Source of the DNA: Polyangiaceae bacterium | Lineage (GTDB): Bacteria > Myxococcota > Polyangia > Polyangiales > Polyangiaceae | DNA length: 10,951 nucleotides | Direction: 5' to 3' | NCBI GenBank assembly: GCA_025936205.1 | Contig: JAICTU010000314.1 | Span: forward strand, 1-10,951 | Shown: positions 1-7,517 of the stretch, piece after piece | How positions within the stretch are numbered: the stretch's first letter is position 1 | Layout of the letters: every line of letters begins with the position of its first letter | The notes under the pieces: model-generated | The model's input: the letters and a program-made list of their open reading frames with translations, nothing else | The model's database searches: none | Told to the model about the DNA's origin: nothing | Translations under genes and position numbers: made by a program

Positions 1-1004
1 GGCGCCGCCACCACCCGCGGTTCGCTGAAGGTGACCCCGCCCGTGGCGCTCTCCTTCGCGGCTTCCAGCTCCAGCTCGACCAGCTGCGAAGCGAAGCCGT
101 CGAGAGCGAGATTCACATCGATCCACTGCCCGGCAGAGCCGCCCGTGACGCGCTGTTCGACGAGTACGCGCGGAGCTGCGCCGGCAGCGCGCACCGCCAC
201 GCGCGCCAGACCCTCGCCCTCGCCCCAGTAGCCCAAGCCCAGCTGCAGGCTGGTGCCGCGCTCGACGACCAGCGGGCAGCTCACGTGGCCAGGCGCTTCC
301 AGCACGAGCGAGCGGCGCGGCTTGCCGCCGACGTTGACGTCGTTGGTGAGCGAGCGCTCGCGTGGCGCGCGGTATTGCGCCGCGGGCTGTCCGGGCTCGG
401 CCCAGTGGATCCACTCCACGGCGCCGAAATGCGTCGTGTCGCCCGTACCCCGCCCCGACCAGCGCAGCCGCAGCTGGTGACGTCCCGGGGCCAGCGACTC
501 GATCGCTGGAAAGCTCAGGGTCTGGAAGCTGGGCGAGCGCAAGCGCTGGGGTGCCAGCCGGAGCTGGTCGATGCTGGCGCTGAGCAACGCGGCGCTGCCA
601 GGGCGGGCGCGCACGCGGAGCTGCAAGTTCGCCTTGGGCTCGCGCAGCCAGAAGTCGTATTGCGCGTCGGCAGCGGCGAAGCGCGCAAAGCCCGGATCGC
701 CCCAGGACTCTCCGCTGACGTCGGTAAAGGGTCCGAGCGAATACGAGCGGTGCAGCTGGCTGTTCTCGGTGCCGAGATCGAGAAAGGCGCCGCCGTGATC
801 CACGCGGCAGCGGGCCAGCGAACGGAATGGGTACACTTCGCGCGCGCCGCTCGCGCTGGCCGCATTCTCTGCCGGCAGCGCGCTCTGCACGCTGGCGCTC
901 GTCGCCACCGCCGGAGCGTCTGGCTCGGATGTCTTGCGGTTGCAGCCGAGCAGCGCGAGAGCGAGCGCGCAGGCTCGAGCTCGCTGCATGGCTCGGGCAC
1001 CCAT
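1..1004 (-). CDS. Putative surface lipoprotein, N-terminal part (3' end outside window)
   Basis: An open frame of 334 codons runs off the left edge with no stop. It starts with a lipoprotein signal: basic residues, an Ala/Leu core and the lipobox L-L-G-C with Cys at residue 21; Asn at +2 fits outer-membrane sorting by general rules. A low-complexity Ala/Ser linker (about 25-55) leads into a folded region rich in alternating beta-type segments, with motifs such as DVSGESWGDPGFARF near 95-110 and ATGGVTFSEPRVV near the edge. These suggest one or two beta-sandwich domains. From memory, such N-terminal regions precede sulfatase-type catalytic domains in large myxobacterial proteins, but no catalytic motif is visible, so this is only a guess. 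The ATG at 1004 overlaps by one base the stop of the upstream signalling gene (TGATG), which argues for this start and for translational coupling. A second in-frame ATG lies at residue 6. Confidence 0.72.
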   Translation of the reverse strand, partial: MGARAMQRARACALALALLGCNRKTSEPDAPAVATSASVQSALPAENAASASGAREVYPFRSLARCRVDHGGAFLDLGTENSQLHRSYSLGPFTDVSGESWGDPGFARFAAADAQYDFWLREPKANLQLRVRARPGSAALLSASIDQLRLAPQRLRSPSFQTLSFPAIESLAPGRHQLRLRWSGRGTGDTTHFGAVEWIHWAEPGQPAAQYRAPRERSLTNDVNVGGKPRRSLVLEAPGHVSCPLVVERGTSLQLGLGYWGEGEGLARVAVRAAGAAPRVLVEQRVTGGSAGQWIDVNLALDGFASQLVELELEAAKESATGGVTFSEPRVVAA

Positions 1005-4000
1005 CAGGGAGCGCTGCCCGGGCGCGCGGTGACGCGCGTCCGGCGCCCCGCCTTGACCTCGACCGCGCGCTCCAAAAAGTGGCTGCCGTTGCTCAACCGC
1101 AGCTGGTACGTGCCCGGGCCGAGCGGGATCAGTCGCTCGGCGTGATTGCCCATCAACACGCCATCGACGTAGATGCGCTGCGGCTGGTCGCTGCGTACTT
1201 CGAGTATGCCTTGCCCGGGGGGCACCTTCGTGCCGGGCGCGAGCTCGAGCAGCTCACTGTCGAGCCGGACCGCCACTGCAGCAGGGCTGCCAGCAACAGG
1301 GCTGCCAGCAACAGGGCTGCCAGCAACAGGGCTGCCAGCAACAGGGCTGCCAGGCGTAACAGCGTTGCCAGGCGTAACAGCGTTGCCAGGCGCAACAGCG
1401 TTGCTAGGTGCAACAGGGCTCACAGCACTTGCCGGGGCTCCGGGCGCAACAGAGCTCGCGCCGGGTTTCGCGCTGGCTGCGCCCGCGTCGGCAGGCGCGC
1501 CGGCGGTCGCCGGCGCGCTGAGCGTCGCGGGGGTCGAAGCCGGCAACGTCGCCGCTGGCGGTGCGCTGTCATCCATGACCAGCGGCGGGCGGCGCAGTCC
1601 GTGCGAGTCCCAGCTCCGGAACGCCAGCGCGCGGATCGCCAGGTACGCGATCAGCGCAGCTCCGAGGCTGAGCAAGGCGCGGCCCAGGGCAACCCGCAGC
1701 CGCGCGCCGGGGCTGGGGGGCCAGGCGCTATCGGGCTCTTCGCCGTCGGCGTCGAAGCTGGTCGCGGGTCGTAGCTCTTCCTCGGTGGCGGTCCGCTCGT
1801 TGGTGCCGACAGCGTCGCCGCTGGGCGCACGGAGCTCTGGCTCCGGGAGAGCTGCTGGCGGCGCAGGCTCGGCGGCACTGCCGTCCCGCTCGAAGAACGG
1901 TTCTTCTTCGCGGCTCGGCTCGCGTGTGGCGGCTTCGACCGCCTCCGCGTCGAGGCCCGCAGCGTCGAGCGGTGCGCCCGAACGGCGCCGCCCGGGCGCA
2001 AACGACGGCACTCCCGGTGCGCGCGGGATCTCCGGTTCGGGATCGGCTCGCAGGGCTGCCGGCTGTAGCACCGCACTGCCGAGATCGACGGCTGGCGGCG
2101 AGCCAGCAGTTGCTGCTGGCGCCGCCTGGGCGGCGACGTCCGTGGCAACGGCTGCGGGCGGCGCCTCCGGCGCAGGCATCGGTCGCGACGGTCGCGCGCT
2201 CGCGGCAGCTGCGGGTGGAGCCGAGGGACGCGCCGGAGCGCGCGAGCTGGATCGGGAGGCCGGCGGCGAATTCGAAGGACGATACGCGGGACCGCCCGGG
2301 AGCAGATCCTGCCCGTCGCGATCGAGCAGTGCACCGATGGCGCCATGACGCGCCAGATCCGCGAGCAGGGAATTCAGGCGCCCGGGCTCGCTGCCGGCGT
2401 GATCCTCCGCCCGCAGCCGCCGCAGCGCGTCCGGTTGCATGAGCTGAGAGAGCAGCGCGTCTCGCGTGGGAAACTGCTCCGCGTAGTACGCCGCCGCGAG
2501 CGGATCCAGGACCACCGCCTCGACTCGGGCGAGCTCGCTCGGGCTCACCAGCTCCGCCGCGCGCCGCGCGCGCACTGCCGCGGGGTTGAGCACCGCCATG
2601 GCGTCGCCCTCGAAGTGCGGGTTCGGAGGCGAAAACAAGGACTCCACGCTGAAGCGGCCGGCGCGGATGCCGAGGAACGGCGCCAGCACGGGCTTGCCCT
2701 CGCCGCGCACGCGGTCCCCGTCGTACCAGCGTGCGTGCACCGGTCTGCCATCGGCGATGCTGAACTCGAAGGTGAGCCGACCGCTGCGCAAGCTGAGCAG
2801 CGCGTTGGGCGAGCGGCTGCAGACCATCTGCAACAGGAGCCGCGGGGTGAGCCCGTTCAGGCGCCCGTGCACAGCGTCGTGCTGCGCCAGGCGCTGCTCC
2901 AGAGCGGCGCGCGGTGCCAGGCACTCGCGCAGCGCCAGCGTCAGACTCGGCCCATCGAGCGCGTCGAGAGCGCGACCCGTCACGGGCGATCGCGTCCGTT
3001 CCAGCAAATACTCGCGCCAGGCGACCAGCAGTACCGGCAGATCGGAGACGGCGATGTCCTGGCGCAAGCGCCGGCACAGCTCGAAGCCGTCGAGCTGCGG
3101 CATCAGCGTGTCGCTCACCAGCGCGTCGGGCCAGTGGCGCTCTGCGAGGTCGAGCGCTTCAGCGCCGTCGCGCGCCGGCAAGACCGTGGCGCCGAGCTCG
3201 GCGAAGGCATTCGAGAGCAGCGTGCGCACCGCTGGATCGTCGTCGGCGACGACCACCTTGCGGGCGTGCAGCGGCACGGGCTCGGAGGGCGGGCGAGAGC
3301 TGACGGAGCTCGGGCGTGGCGCATCCGGTGCGAGCACGATCGCCCCGGACGGACCCTCGCGCGAGAACGCCACGGCGCCGTCGCTGTTGCGCGCCGCGAG
3401 CGTGCGCAGGCGCGCGAATGAACCCCACAAGGCCGCCTGCACCTCCGCGTTCGAGCCCAGATCGAGGCTGGCACCAGAGGCTGCGGCAGCAGGGTCGCGG
3501 AAGGCCCGGCGCGCCTCGCTGCTGATCGCCTCGACCAGCTCGTCGCGCGTGAGCTTGCGATACTGCGGAGCGCGGGGCAGCGCGCTGGACTCCGAGAGCG
3601 TGACCTGGCGCACCGTGCGCTGCAGCGTGGCCGCGTCCGCGGGCTTCGGCAGTATGCGCGATACACCGCGACCCATCAGACGGATCAGCGCTTCGGGGCG
3701 GTCGAAGCTGCCCACCGCGACGACCGGGGCCTGGCGAGGACCCGAGGCCTGGCGCAGGCGCGGCAAGATCTCGCTGACGTCCGCGTCGTCTCCGTCGATC
3801 AAGAGCACGTCGGGGCTCAACTGTGCGGCGAGCTCGATCGCTTGCTCGTGATGACGGGCGGCGTGGCTCTCGATCCCATGATGGCTGACCCCCGGTCTCT
3901 GAACCACGGGTTGAAGCAGCGCCTCCAGCGCCGCGTCACCGTACACGACGACACTCACTGGTTCGCGCAGCGGCGCGAGCCGCGGGTTGTCGAGCTCGGC

Positions 4001-4369
4001 CAGATCGACCGGCGCGCCCAGCACGAGCGACGGCAGCAGATCGAGAATGCGCAGCACGCGCTCTCGCACCTGAGCTCCGGGGTCCCAGCCGCCGGCCCCG
4101 GCGAGACCGGCTTCTGCGCTCGACAGCGCCTCGGCGGCGCGCGTGAAGCGCAGCACCTCGGCGCCTGCGGCGAGCGCATGCACGCGCCGGCGCAAGGCGT
4201 TGAGCTCTCCGGCCGGCTCGGCAGCACCAGCGAAGCGCGCCAGGCTCTGGCGCAACGTGCTGATCCGCTCTCCCAGCTCGGCGATGAAGCGAGCGCGCGC
4301 TGCGTCCAGCTGTGCCTCTGGCTCGGGCGACGGCGGCGCGTCTGACTGTGGCGGGAGGTCTCCGGTCAT
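1004..4369 (-). CDS. Membrane-anchored Hpt/receiver/DUF4388/PEGA signalling protein
   Basis: 1121 residues. Order of parts: an Hpt-like helical domain (about 20-115) with His64, where the usual Lys-Gly of HxLKG is Ala-Ala; a first receiver-like domain (about 137-257) with Asp192 and the Lys-Pro signature (242-243) but without the N-terminal acidic pair; a linker; a second receiver (about 370-485) with acidic triad 375-377 and phosphoacceptor-type Asp420 (SDTLMPQLDG) but lacking the Thr and Lys switch residues; a DUF4388/PATAN-like domain (about 505-580); a long disordered Pro/Ala/Ser region (about 695-885); one membrane span (about 891-917); an Ala/Pro/Val repeat linker (about 940-1032); and a C-terminal PEGA domain (about 1053-1117). 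No kinase or DNA-binding domain is present, so a role as a scaffold or adaptor linking cytoplasm and periplasm is inferred. I chose ATG 4369 over an upstream start at 4492, because the latter would overlap the divergent gene and include the probable promoter. Confidence 0.85.
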   Translation of the reverse strand: MTGDLPPQSDAPPSPEPEAQLDAARARFIAELGERISTLRQSLARFAGAAEPAGELNALRRRVHALAAGAEVLRFTRAAEALSSAEAGLAGAGGWDPGAQVRERVLRILDLLPSLVLGAPVDLAELDNPRLAPLREPVSVVVYGDAALEALLQPVVQRPGVSHHGIESHAARHHEQAIELAAQLSPDVLLIDGDDADVSEILPRLRQASGPRQAPVVAVGSFDRPEALIRLMGRGVSRILPKPADAATLQRTVRQVTLSESSALPRAPQYRKLTRDELVEAISSEARRAFRDPAAAASGASLDLGSNAEVQAALWGSFARLRTLAARNSDGAVAFSREGPSGAIVLAPDAPRPSSVSSRPPSEPVPLHARKVVVADDDPAVRTLLSNAFAELGATVLPARDGAEALDLAERHWPDALVSDTLMPQLDGFELCRRLRQDIAVSDLPVLLVAWREYLLERTRSPVTGRALDALDGPSLTLALRECLAPRAALEQRLAQHDAVHGRLNGLTPRLLLQMVCSRSPNALLSLRSGRLTFEFSIADGRPVHARWYDGDRVRGEGKPVLAPFLGIRAGRFSVESLFSPPNPHFEGDAMAVLNPAAVRARRAAELVSPSELARVEAVVLDPLAAAYYAEQFPTRDALLSQLMQPDALRRLRAEDHAGSEPGRLNSLLADLARHGAIGALLDRDGQDLLPGGPAYRPSNSPPASRSSSRAPARPSAPPAAAASARPSRPMPAPEAPPAAVATDVAAQAAPAATAGSPPAVDLGSAVLQPAALRADPEPEIPRAPGVPSFAPGRRRSGAPLDAAGLDAEAVEAATREPSREEEPFFERDGSAAEPAPPAALPEPELRAPSGDAVGTNERTATEEELRPATSFDADGEEPDSAWPPSPGARLRVALGRALLSLGAALIAYLAIRALAFRSWDSHGLRRPPLVMDDSAPPAATLPASTPATLSAPATAGAPADAGAASAKPGASSVAPGAPASAVSPVAPSNAVAPGNAVTPGNAVTPGSPVAGSPVAGSPVAGSPVAGSPAAVAVRLDSELLELAPGTKVPPGQGILEVRSDQPQRIYVDGVLMGNHAERLIPLGPGTYQLRLSNGSHFLERAVEVKAGRRTRVTARPGSAP
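1284..1352 (-). repeat. 15-bp tandem repeat (minisatellite) in the signalling gene
   Basis: On the plus strand the unit GGGCTGCCAGCAACA occurs in four identical consecutive copies (1284-1343), followed by a partial fifth. On the coding strand it encodes the pentapeptide SPVAG. Being a multiple of three, copy-number change would lengthen or shorten the periplasmic linker before the PEGA domain without shifting the frame. Confidence 0.9.
1353..1412 (-). repeat. 18-bp tandem repeat adjoining the 15-bp array
   Basis: About three imperfect copies of an 18-bp unit (plus strand near GCGTTGCCAGGCGTAACA) directly abut the 15-bp array. They encode GNAVTP-type hexapeptides in the same linker. The copies diverge towards 1412, unlike the identical 15-bp units, so this looks like the older of two expansions. 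Confidence 0.75.
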
Positions 4370-4377
4370 CGTCCGGG

Positions 4378-4432
4378 TCGGCGAAAACTCCGTCGCGAAG
4401 CTAGCATAGTCACCGCCTCCGTCTCGCCGGAA
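4378..4432. promoter_or_regulatory. Candidate bidirectional promoter between the signalling gene and aroKB
   Basis: The intergenic stretch contains GCTAGCATA. On the minus strand this gives TATGCT (4408-4403) and on the plus strand TAGCAT (4402-4407); each matches four of six bases of the sigma-70 -10 consensus, so one site could serve both directions. The -35 matches are poor: TTCCGG at 4432-4427 (minus, 18-bp spacer) and TCGGCG at 4378-4383 (plus, 18-bp spacer). Placement fits leaders of about 27 nt to ATG 4369 and about 65 nt to ATG 4480. Confidence 0.35.
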
Positions 4433-4479
4433 ATGCTCGTGCAGCCCCCGCGATGCCGGGGTACTACCCGCACCTGAGC

Positions 4480-6060
4480 ATGCAAAGACCACTTCTCCTG
4501 AATGGCTTCATGGCGACCGGCAAATCGACGCTCGGTCGTCTCGTGGCGCAGCGCGCTGGTCGAACCTTCGTCGACCTGGACGAGCGCATCGAGAGCCGGG
4601 CGGGCATGCCCGTGAGTGAGATTTTCGCCCGACAGGGCGAGCGCGCATTCCGACAGTGGGAGGCAGAGGCGCTCGAGGAGGTCCTGAGCTCGGGTCGTCC
4701 AGAAGTGGTCGCGGTCGGCGGCGGGGCGCTCCTGGTGCGGTCGCGGCGGCTCAAAGCGCTCGAGCAGGCGCTGGTGGTGACGCTCGCCGCAGACGTGGAG
4801 GAGATCTCGCGCAGGGTGGCGGCGCAGCCCGAGCAGCGCCCGCTGCTACAGGGCGGGAGCGCCGTCGAGCAGATCGAGCATCTGCTGGAGCAGCGCGGGT
4901 TGGCCTACGCGGAGTGCCACACCCGGCTCGACACCACCAGGCACTCTCCAGAAGAGCTGGCGGGGCGCCTGCTCGATCTCTGGCAGCGCGATGGCGTGGC
5001 CGTGGCGGCGGGCGAGCAGTCGTACATGGTGGAGATCGGCGCGGACATCGCCGTGCGCCGTCTGCCGGAATGGGCGGAAGGGCGCACCCGCGTCATCTTG
5101 ATCAGCGATCGGCACGTGGCGCCGCTGCACGCCGCTCGCGTGCGCGAGGCGCTGGGCGGAGCCAGCGTGGAGTTGATCGAGCTGCCGGCAGGAGAGGTCT
5201 ACAAGACGCTGGGCACGGTGGAGGGCATCTGGCAGCGGGCGAGCGCGATCGGTGCCGATCGATCCAGCCTGTTCGTGGGGCTCGGCGGCGGCGTGGTCAC
5301 GGACATCGCTGGTTTTGCGGCGGCGGGCTGGATGCGCGGCGTGCCGTGGATCGCCATCCCCACGACGCTGCTCGCGATGGTGGACGCCTCGGTGGGCGGA
5401 AAGACGGCGGTCGATCTGGGCCGGGCGAAGAACTGCGTGGGCGCCTTCTGGCAGCCGAGCGCCGTGTTCTGCGACGTGAGCTACAGCGCGACGGAGCCGC
5501 CGCGCGGAGCGAGCGCGCTCTCGGAAGTGGTGAAGACGGCCCTGATCGGCGACGTCGAATTGCTCGAGCTGTTGGAGCGCGAGGGCGCTGCGGTGCTGCG
5601 CAGGGAGCCCCGAGCCATCGCGGAGATTGTGCGGCGCTCGGTGCGCGTGAAGGCGCGGGTGGTCGGGCAAGACGCGCGCGAACAAGGCATCCGTGCAGCC
5701 CTGAATCTGGGGCACACCTTCGGTCACGCCCTGGAGGCTGTGGCGGGCTTCGATCGGCTCTCGCACGGCGAGGCCATCAGCCTGGGGCTCGTGGCGGCGC
5801 TGCGCCTCGGTCAACGTTTGGCGGTGACGCCGGCGCCGCTCGTGGCCAGGGTCACTCGCTTGCTGGCGCGCCTGGGGCTGCCCACCGATCTGAGCTCGGA
5901 ACCGCTCGACAAAGCAGCGGAGTTGCTGGGGCTCGACAAGAAGCGCAAGGGGCGCCGCGTGAAGTTCGTGCTCGTGCGCGAGCCCGGGCAGATCGAGTTC
6001 CGAAATCTGGAGCTGGGCGAGCTGGCGCGCCTCGCCGGCGACCTTTCGCGCAGCGACTGA
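4480..6060 (+). CDS. aroKB: Fused shikimate kinase / 3-dehydroquinate synthase
   Basis: A bifunctional shikimate-pathway enzyme: 526 residues from this start, 535 from the in-frame ATG at 4453. Numbering from 4453: the kinase half (about 10-180) has the Walker A loop GFMATGKST (18-26), shikimate-binding DLDERIE (Asp41/Asp43), Arg67, the GGG turn (89-91) and lid Arg129 in QRPLL. The AroB half (about 187-535) has the NAD-binding GLGGGVVTDIAGF (276-288), the IPTTLLAMVDASVGGKTAVD block (302-321), and the zinc ligands Glu358, His421 (NLGHTFGH) and His438 (SHGEA). The 17-residue spacing of the two His matches E. coli AroB. AroK phosphorylates shikimate and AroB makes 3-dehydroquinate from DAHP, so the fused activities are not consecutive steps. 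No clear Shine-Dalgarno precedes either start; 4480 is preferred because kinases normally begin about eight residues before the P-loop. The fusion arrangement is known in several bacteria. Confidence 0.93.
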   Translation: MQRPLLLNGFMATGKSTLGRLVAQRAGRTFVDLDERIESRAGMPVSEIFARQGERAFRQWEAEALEEVLSSGRPEVVAVGGGALLVRSRRLKALEQALVVTLAADVEEISRRVAAQPEQRPLLQGGSAVEQIEHLLEQRGLAYAECHTRLDTTRHSPEELAGRLLDLWQRDGVAVAAGEQSYMVEIGADIAVRRLPEWAEGRTRVILISDRHVAPLHAARVREALGGASVELIELPAGEVYKTLGTVEGIWQRASAIGADRSSLFVGLGGGVVTDIAGFAAAGWMRGVPWIAIPTTLLAMVDASVGGKTAVDLGRAKNCVGAFWQPSAVFCDVSYSATEPPRGASALSEVVKTALIGDVELLELLEREGAAVLRREPRAIAEIVRRSVRVKARVVGQDAREQGIRAALNLGHTFGHALEAVAGFDRLSHGEAISLGLVAALRLGQRLAVTPAPLVARVTRLLARLGLPTDLSSEPLDKAAELLGLDKKRKGRRVKFVLVREPGQIEFRNLELGELARLAGDLSRSD

Positions 6061-6067
6061 AAGAGCG

Positions 6068-6079
6068 CGCGCCGGCGCG
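6068..6079. other. 12-bp perfect palindrome after aroKB
   Basis: CGCGCCGGCGCG lies 8 bp after the aroKB stop and could form a short GC hairpin. No T-tract follows, so it is not called a terminator. Confidence 0.35.
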
Positions 6080-6153
6080 GAAGTCCTACACAGACCGACC
6101 TCGAAAATAGCGCAGCGAGAGCACTCTGGAAGCGAGTGAGTTCCGCCCATCTT

Positions 6154-6181
6154 TTGGCGTGGGCCACTCCAGTCGTTAGAC
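6154..6181 (+). promoter_or_regulatory. Candidate promoter of the Cys-rich lipoprotein gene
   Basis: TTGGCG (6154-6159, four of six bases of the -35 consensus) is separated by 16 bp from TTAGAC (6176-6181, a weak -10). It lies in the 162-bp gap after aroKB, about 40 bp before the ATG at 6223. The gap and local drop in GC support a separate promoter, but the -10 match is poor. Confidence 0.3.
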
Positions 6182-6222
6182 TGATTGCTAGGGCATTCTC
6201 AGCCCTTCACGAGGTCGCAATA

Positions 6223-6948
6223 ATGAAAGAGCTTTTGCGAGCCCTGGGCTGCCCCATGGCCTTGGCGCTGGTTTTGGCGGGCGTGGGCTGCACCGATCAG
6301 GAGTCGGGGCTGTTCATTCAGGGCAACATGGAGCTGAAGCCGCCGAGCTGCGAGGTGCGCGCGGAAGGCACGAGCACGCTGTTGATCAGTGGCGTGCTCG
6401 ATGTTGGGCTCAAGCTCGACTATGAAGCGACCTTGCTGGTCGGCAGCCAGCTGACGCCGCGCACGGACAAGCAAAACCTGCGCACCGAGACCATGATCGC
6501 GGTAATTACAGGCGCCGAGGTGCACCTGTACACGGATACCGGTGCGGAGGAAGCGGCGTTCACCGTGCCCGCGTCGGGGGTGATTCGCCCGGATTCCTCG
6601 GATGACCCCGGCTTCGGGGTGATCAGCGCGACGTTGATCCCGCAAGCGACAGGCCAGGTTCTGTCGGACGACATGGAGCGCGGCGACGTGCGCACGCGCG
6701 TCGCGGAAGTGAAGGTCTTCGGACAGACCGTGGGCGGGCTCGACGTCGAATCGGCGGCGCTGCGCTACGTGATCCGCGTGTGCAAGGGCTGCCTGGTGGA
6801 CTTCCCCCCGGGCGGGGTGAATTCGAATGGTACGTGCAAACTCGCGACGGACCAGAACCCCCAGCTGCCCTGCCTGTTCGGCCAGGATGCGGTCGTGGAT
6901 TGCCGAAGCTGCGCCGCCACGAATGCCATCTGCCAGACACCCGGCTGA
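6223..6948 (+). CDS. Cys-rich lipoprotein of unknown function
   Basis: 241 residues. A longer in-frame start exists at 6136, but ATG 6223 is preceded by GAGGT at 6211-6215 with 7-nt spacing and opens directly on a signal sequence (MKELLRALGC, then a hydrophobic core). The probable lipid-attachment Cys is residue 23 (LAGVGC; Gly at -3 is atypical). The mature part is a beta-rich domain (about 45-185) containing SGVLDVGL...ATLLVGSQL, then a Cys-rich tail: Cys187, 190, 205, 217, 227, 230 and 237, including two CxxC pairs; one more Cys is at 43. The paired Cys suggest disulfides in the exported protein, or less likely metal binding. I recognise the general type from myxobacterial genomes but no characterised family, so no function is assigned. 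It lies between aroKB and zapA in the same direction, 162 bp and 58 bp away, and is probably its own transcription unit. Confidence 0.85.
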   Translation: MKELLRALGCPMALALVLAGVGCTDQESGLFIQGNMELKPPSCEVRAEGTSTLLISGVLDVGLKLDYEATLLVGSQLTPRTDKQNLRTETMIAVITGAEVHLYTDTGAEEAAFTVPASGVIRPDSSDDPGFGVISATLIPQATGQVLSDDMERGDVRTRVAEVKVFGQTVGGLDVESAALRYVIRVCKGCLVDFPPGGVNSNGTCKLATDQNPQLPCLFGQDAVVDCRSCAATNAICQTPG

Positions 6949-6960
6949 TAGGCCGATCTT

Positions 6961-6982
6961 CCGGCTTGGTTTTCCATGCCGG
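6961..6982. other. Hairpin between the lipoprotein gene and zapA
   Basis: CCGGC / GCCGG arms, a T-T mismatch, then TGG / CCA closing a TTTT loop: an eight-pair stem only 12 bp after the lipoprotein stop. No T-tract follows, so it may be a weak or Rho-assisted terminator, or an element at the 5' side of zapA. Confidence 0.4.
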
Positions 6983-7006
6983 GTCGGGTGATGGTACCGT
7001 GCCGGA

Positions 7007-7333
7007 ATGATGCGTGCGGCCGTCGAGGTTCACGTGGGCGGGCAGCTCTACCGGCTGGTCGCGTCCTCCGGTGAGCAGACGATCCAGCGCTACGCGGGCG
7101 TGGTCAACGAGCGCCTGCGCGAGCTGACGGGCAGCGAACGGACCTCGCATCCGCAAGCGATGCTGCTCGTGGCCATGGCTCTCGCGCACGACCTGGAGCA
7201 AGAGCGAGCCCAGCGTGCCTCCGAGCGAAGCAACACCGAACAGCAACTCCGTCAGTTGCTGGGGCGAGTGAACGAAGCGCTGGACGGCGTGGACGAGAAC
7301 GGCGATCCGTTGTCGCAGCTGCCCGCGGGCTGA
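7007..7333 (+). CDS. zapA: Cell division protein ZapA
   Basis: 108 residues, the usual ZapA length (E. coli 109). The N-terminal beta/alpha head (about 4-42) reads VEVHVGGQLYRLVASS followed by GEQTIQRYAGVVNERLREL, the typical ZapA pattern. A long helix from about residue 48 to 95 (MLLVAMALAHDLEQERAQRASERSN...) would form the coiled-coil dimer stalk. ZapA binds FtsZ in the cytoplasm and bundles protofilaments at the division ring. Two adjacent ATGs (7007 and 7010) are possible starts, with only a weak GGA upstream. The gene lies 58 bp after the lipoprotein gene and is followed by a structured stretch and a terminator. In many proteobacteria zapA is followed by ssrS (6S RNA). Confidence 0.86.
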   Translation: MMRAAVEVHVGGQLYRLVASSGEQTIQRYAGVVNERLRELTGSERTSHPQAMLLVAMALAHDLEQERAQRASERSNTEQQLRQLLGRVNEALDGVDENGDPLSQLPAG

Positions 7334-7517
7334 CTGCGGAAGCGCGCCGGTCCGGGTGGGTTTGCGCGATGTCCGCGAACTTGCGCGGCTCACTGTTCCA
7401 CACATGGACGCCGGGTGTAGGAGAAAGTCAACTCGACTGCGCTCTCATGCTGGCGGGGGGGCGAGGCAGCGTGTACGCCGGCACTGGCACCACTGAAGAG
7501 GCAGTGGAGACGTGCGG
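7334..7517 (+). ncRNA. Candidate structured RNA downstream of zapA (possibly 6S RNA)
   Basis: There is no supported reading frame between the zapA stop and the terminator, and the stretch is dense in possible helices: CCGCG 7373-7377 with CGCGG 7384-7388; GCCGGGTGTA 7410-7419 with the complementary segment at 7472-7482 (one bulge, two G-U pairs); AGTC 7426-7429 with GACT 7435-7438; CTGCGCTC 7437-7444 with GAGGCAG 7463-7469 (one bulge). Together with the terminator it spans 190 nt, the size of 6S RNA, in the zapA-ssrS position seen in many proteobacteria. I could not recognise the long closing stem and central bubble of 6S RNA. It may instead be the 3' untranslated region of zapA mRNA. Confidence 0.3.

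Noticed and set aside
285..1145. Plus-strand open frame of 286 codons
   Set aside because: It is the antisense of the minus-strand lipoprotein, whose frame has a lipobox, a coupled start and better residue composition.
1153..2348. Frames with LPATG, LATLLR or RAASN repeats, including a sortase-like LPATG motif
   Set aside because: These are other-frame readings of the 15/18-bp repeats; the SPVAG frame belongs to the long signalling gene.
4370..4492. N-terminal extension of the signalling protein by 41 residues
   Set aside because: It would overlap the start of aroKB and include the likely promoter; the Hpt-like domain begins after Met at 4369.
7028..7043. TTCACGTG in zapA as an extra parS site
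   Set aside because: Only about 9 of 16 bases match, and the right half-site is absent; it encodes the ordinary ZapA residues VHVGG.
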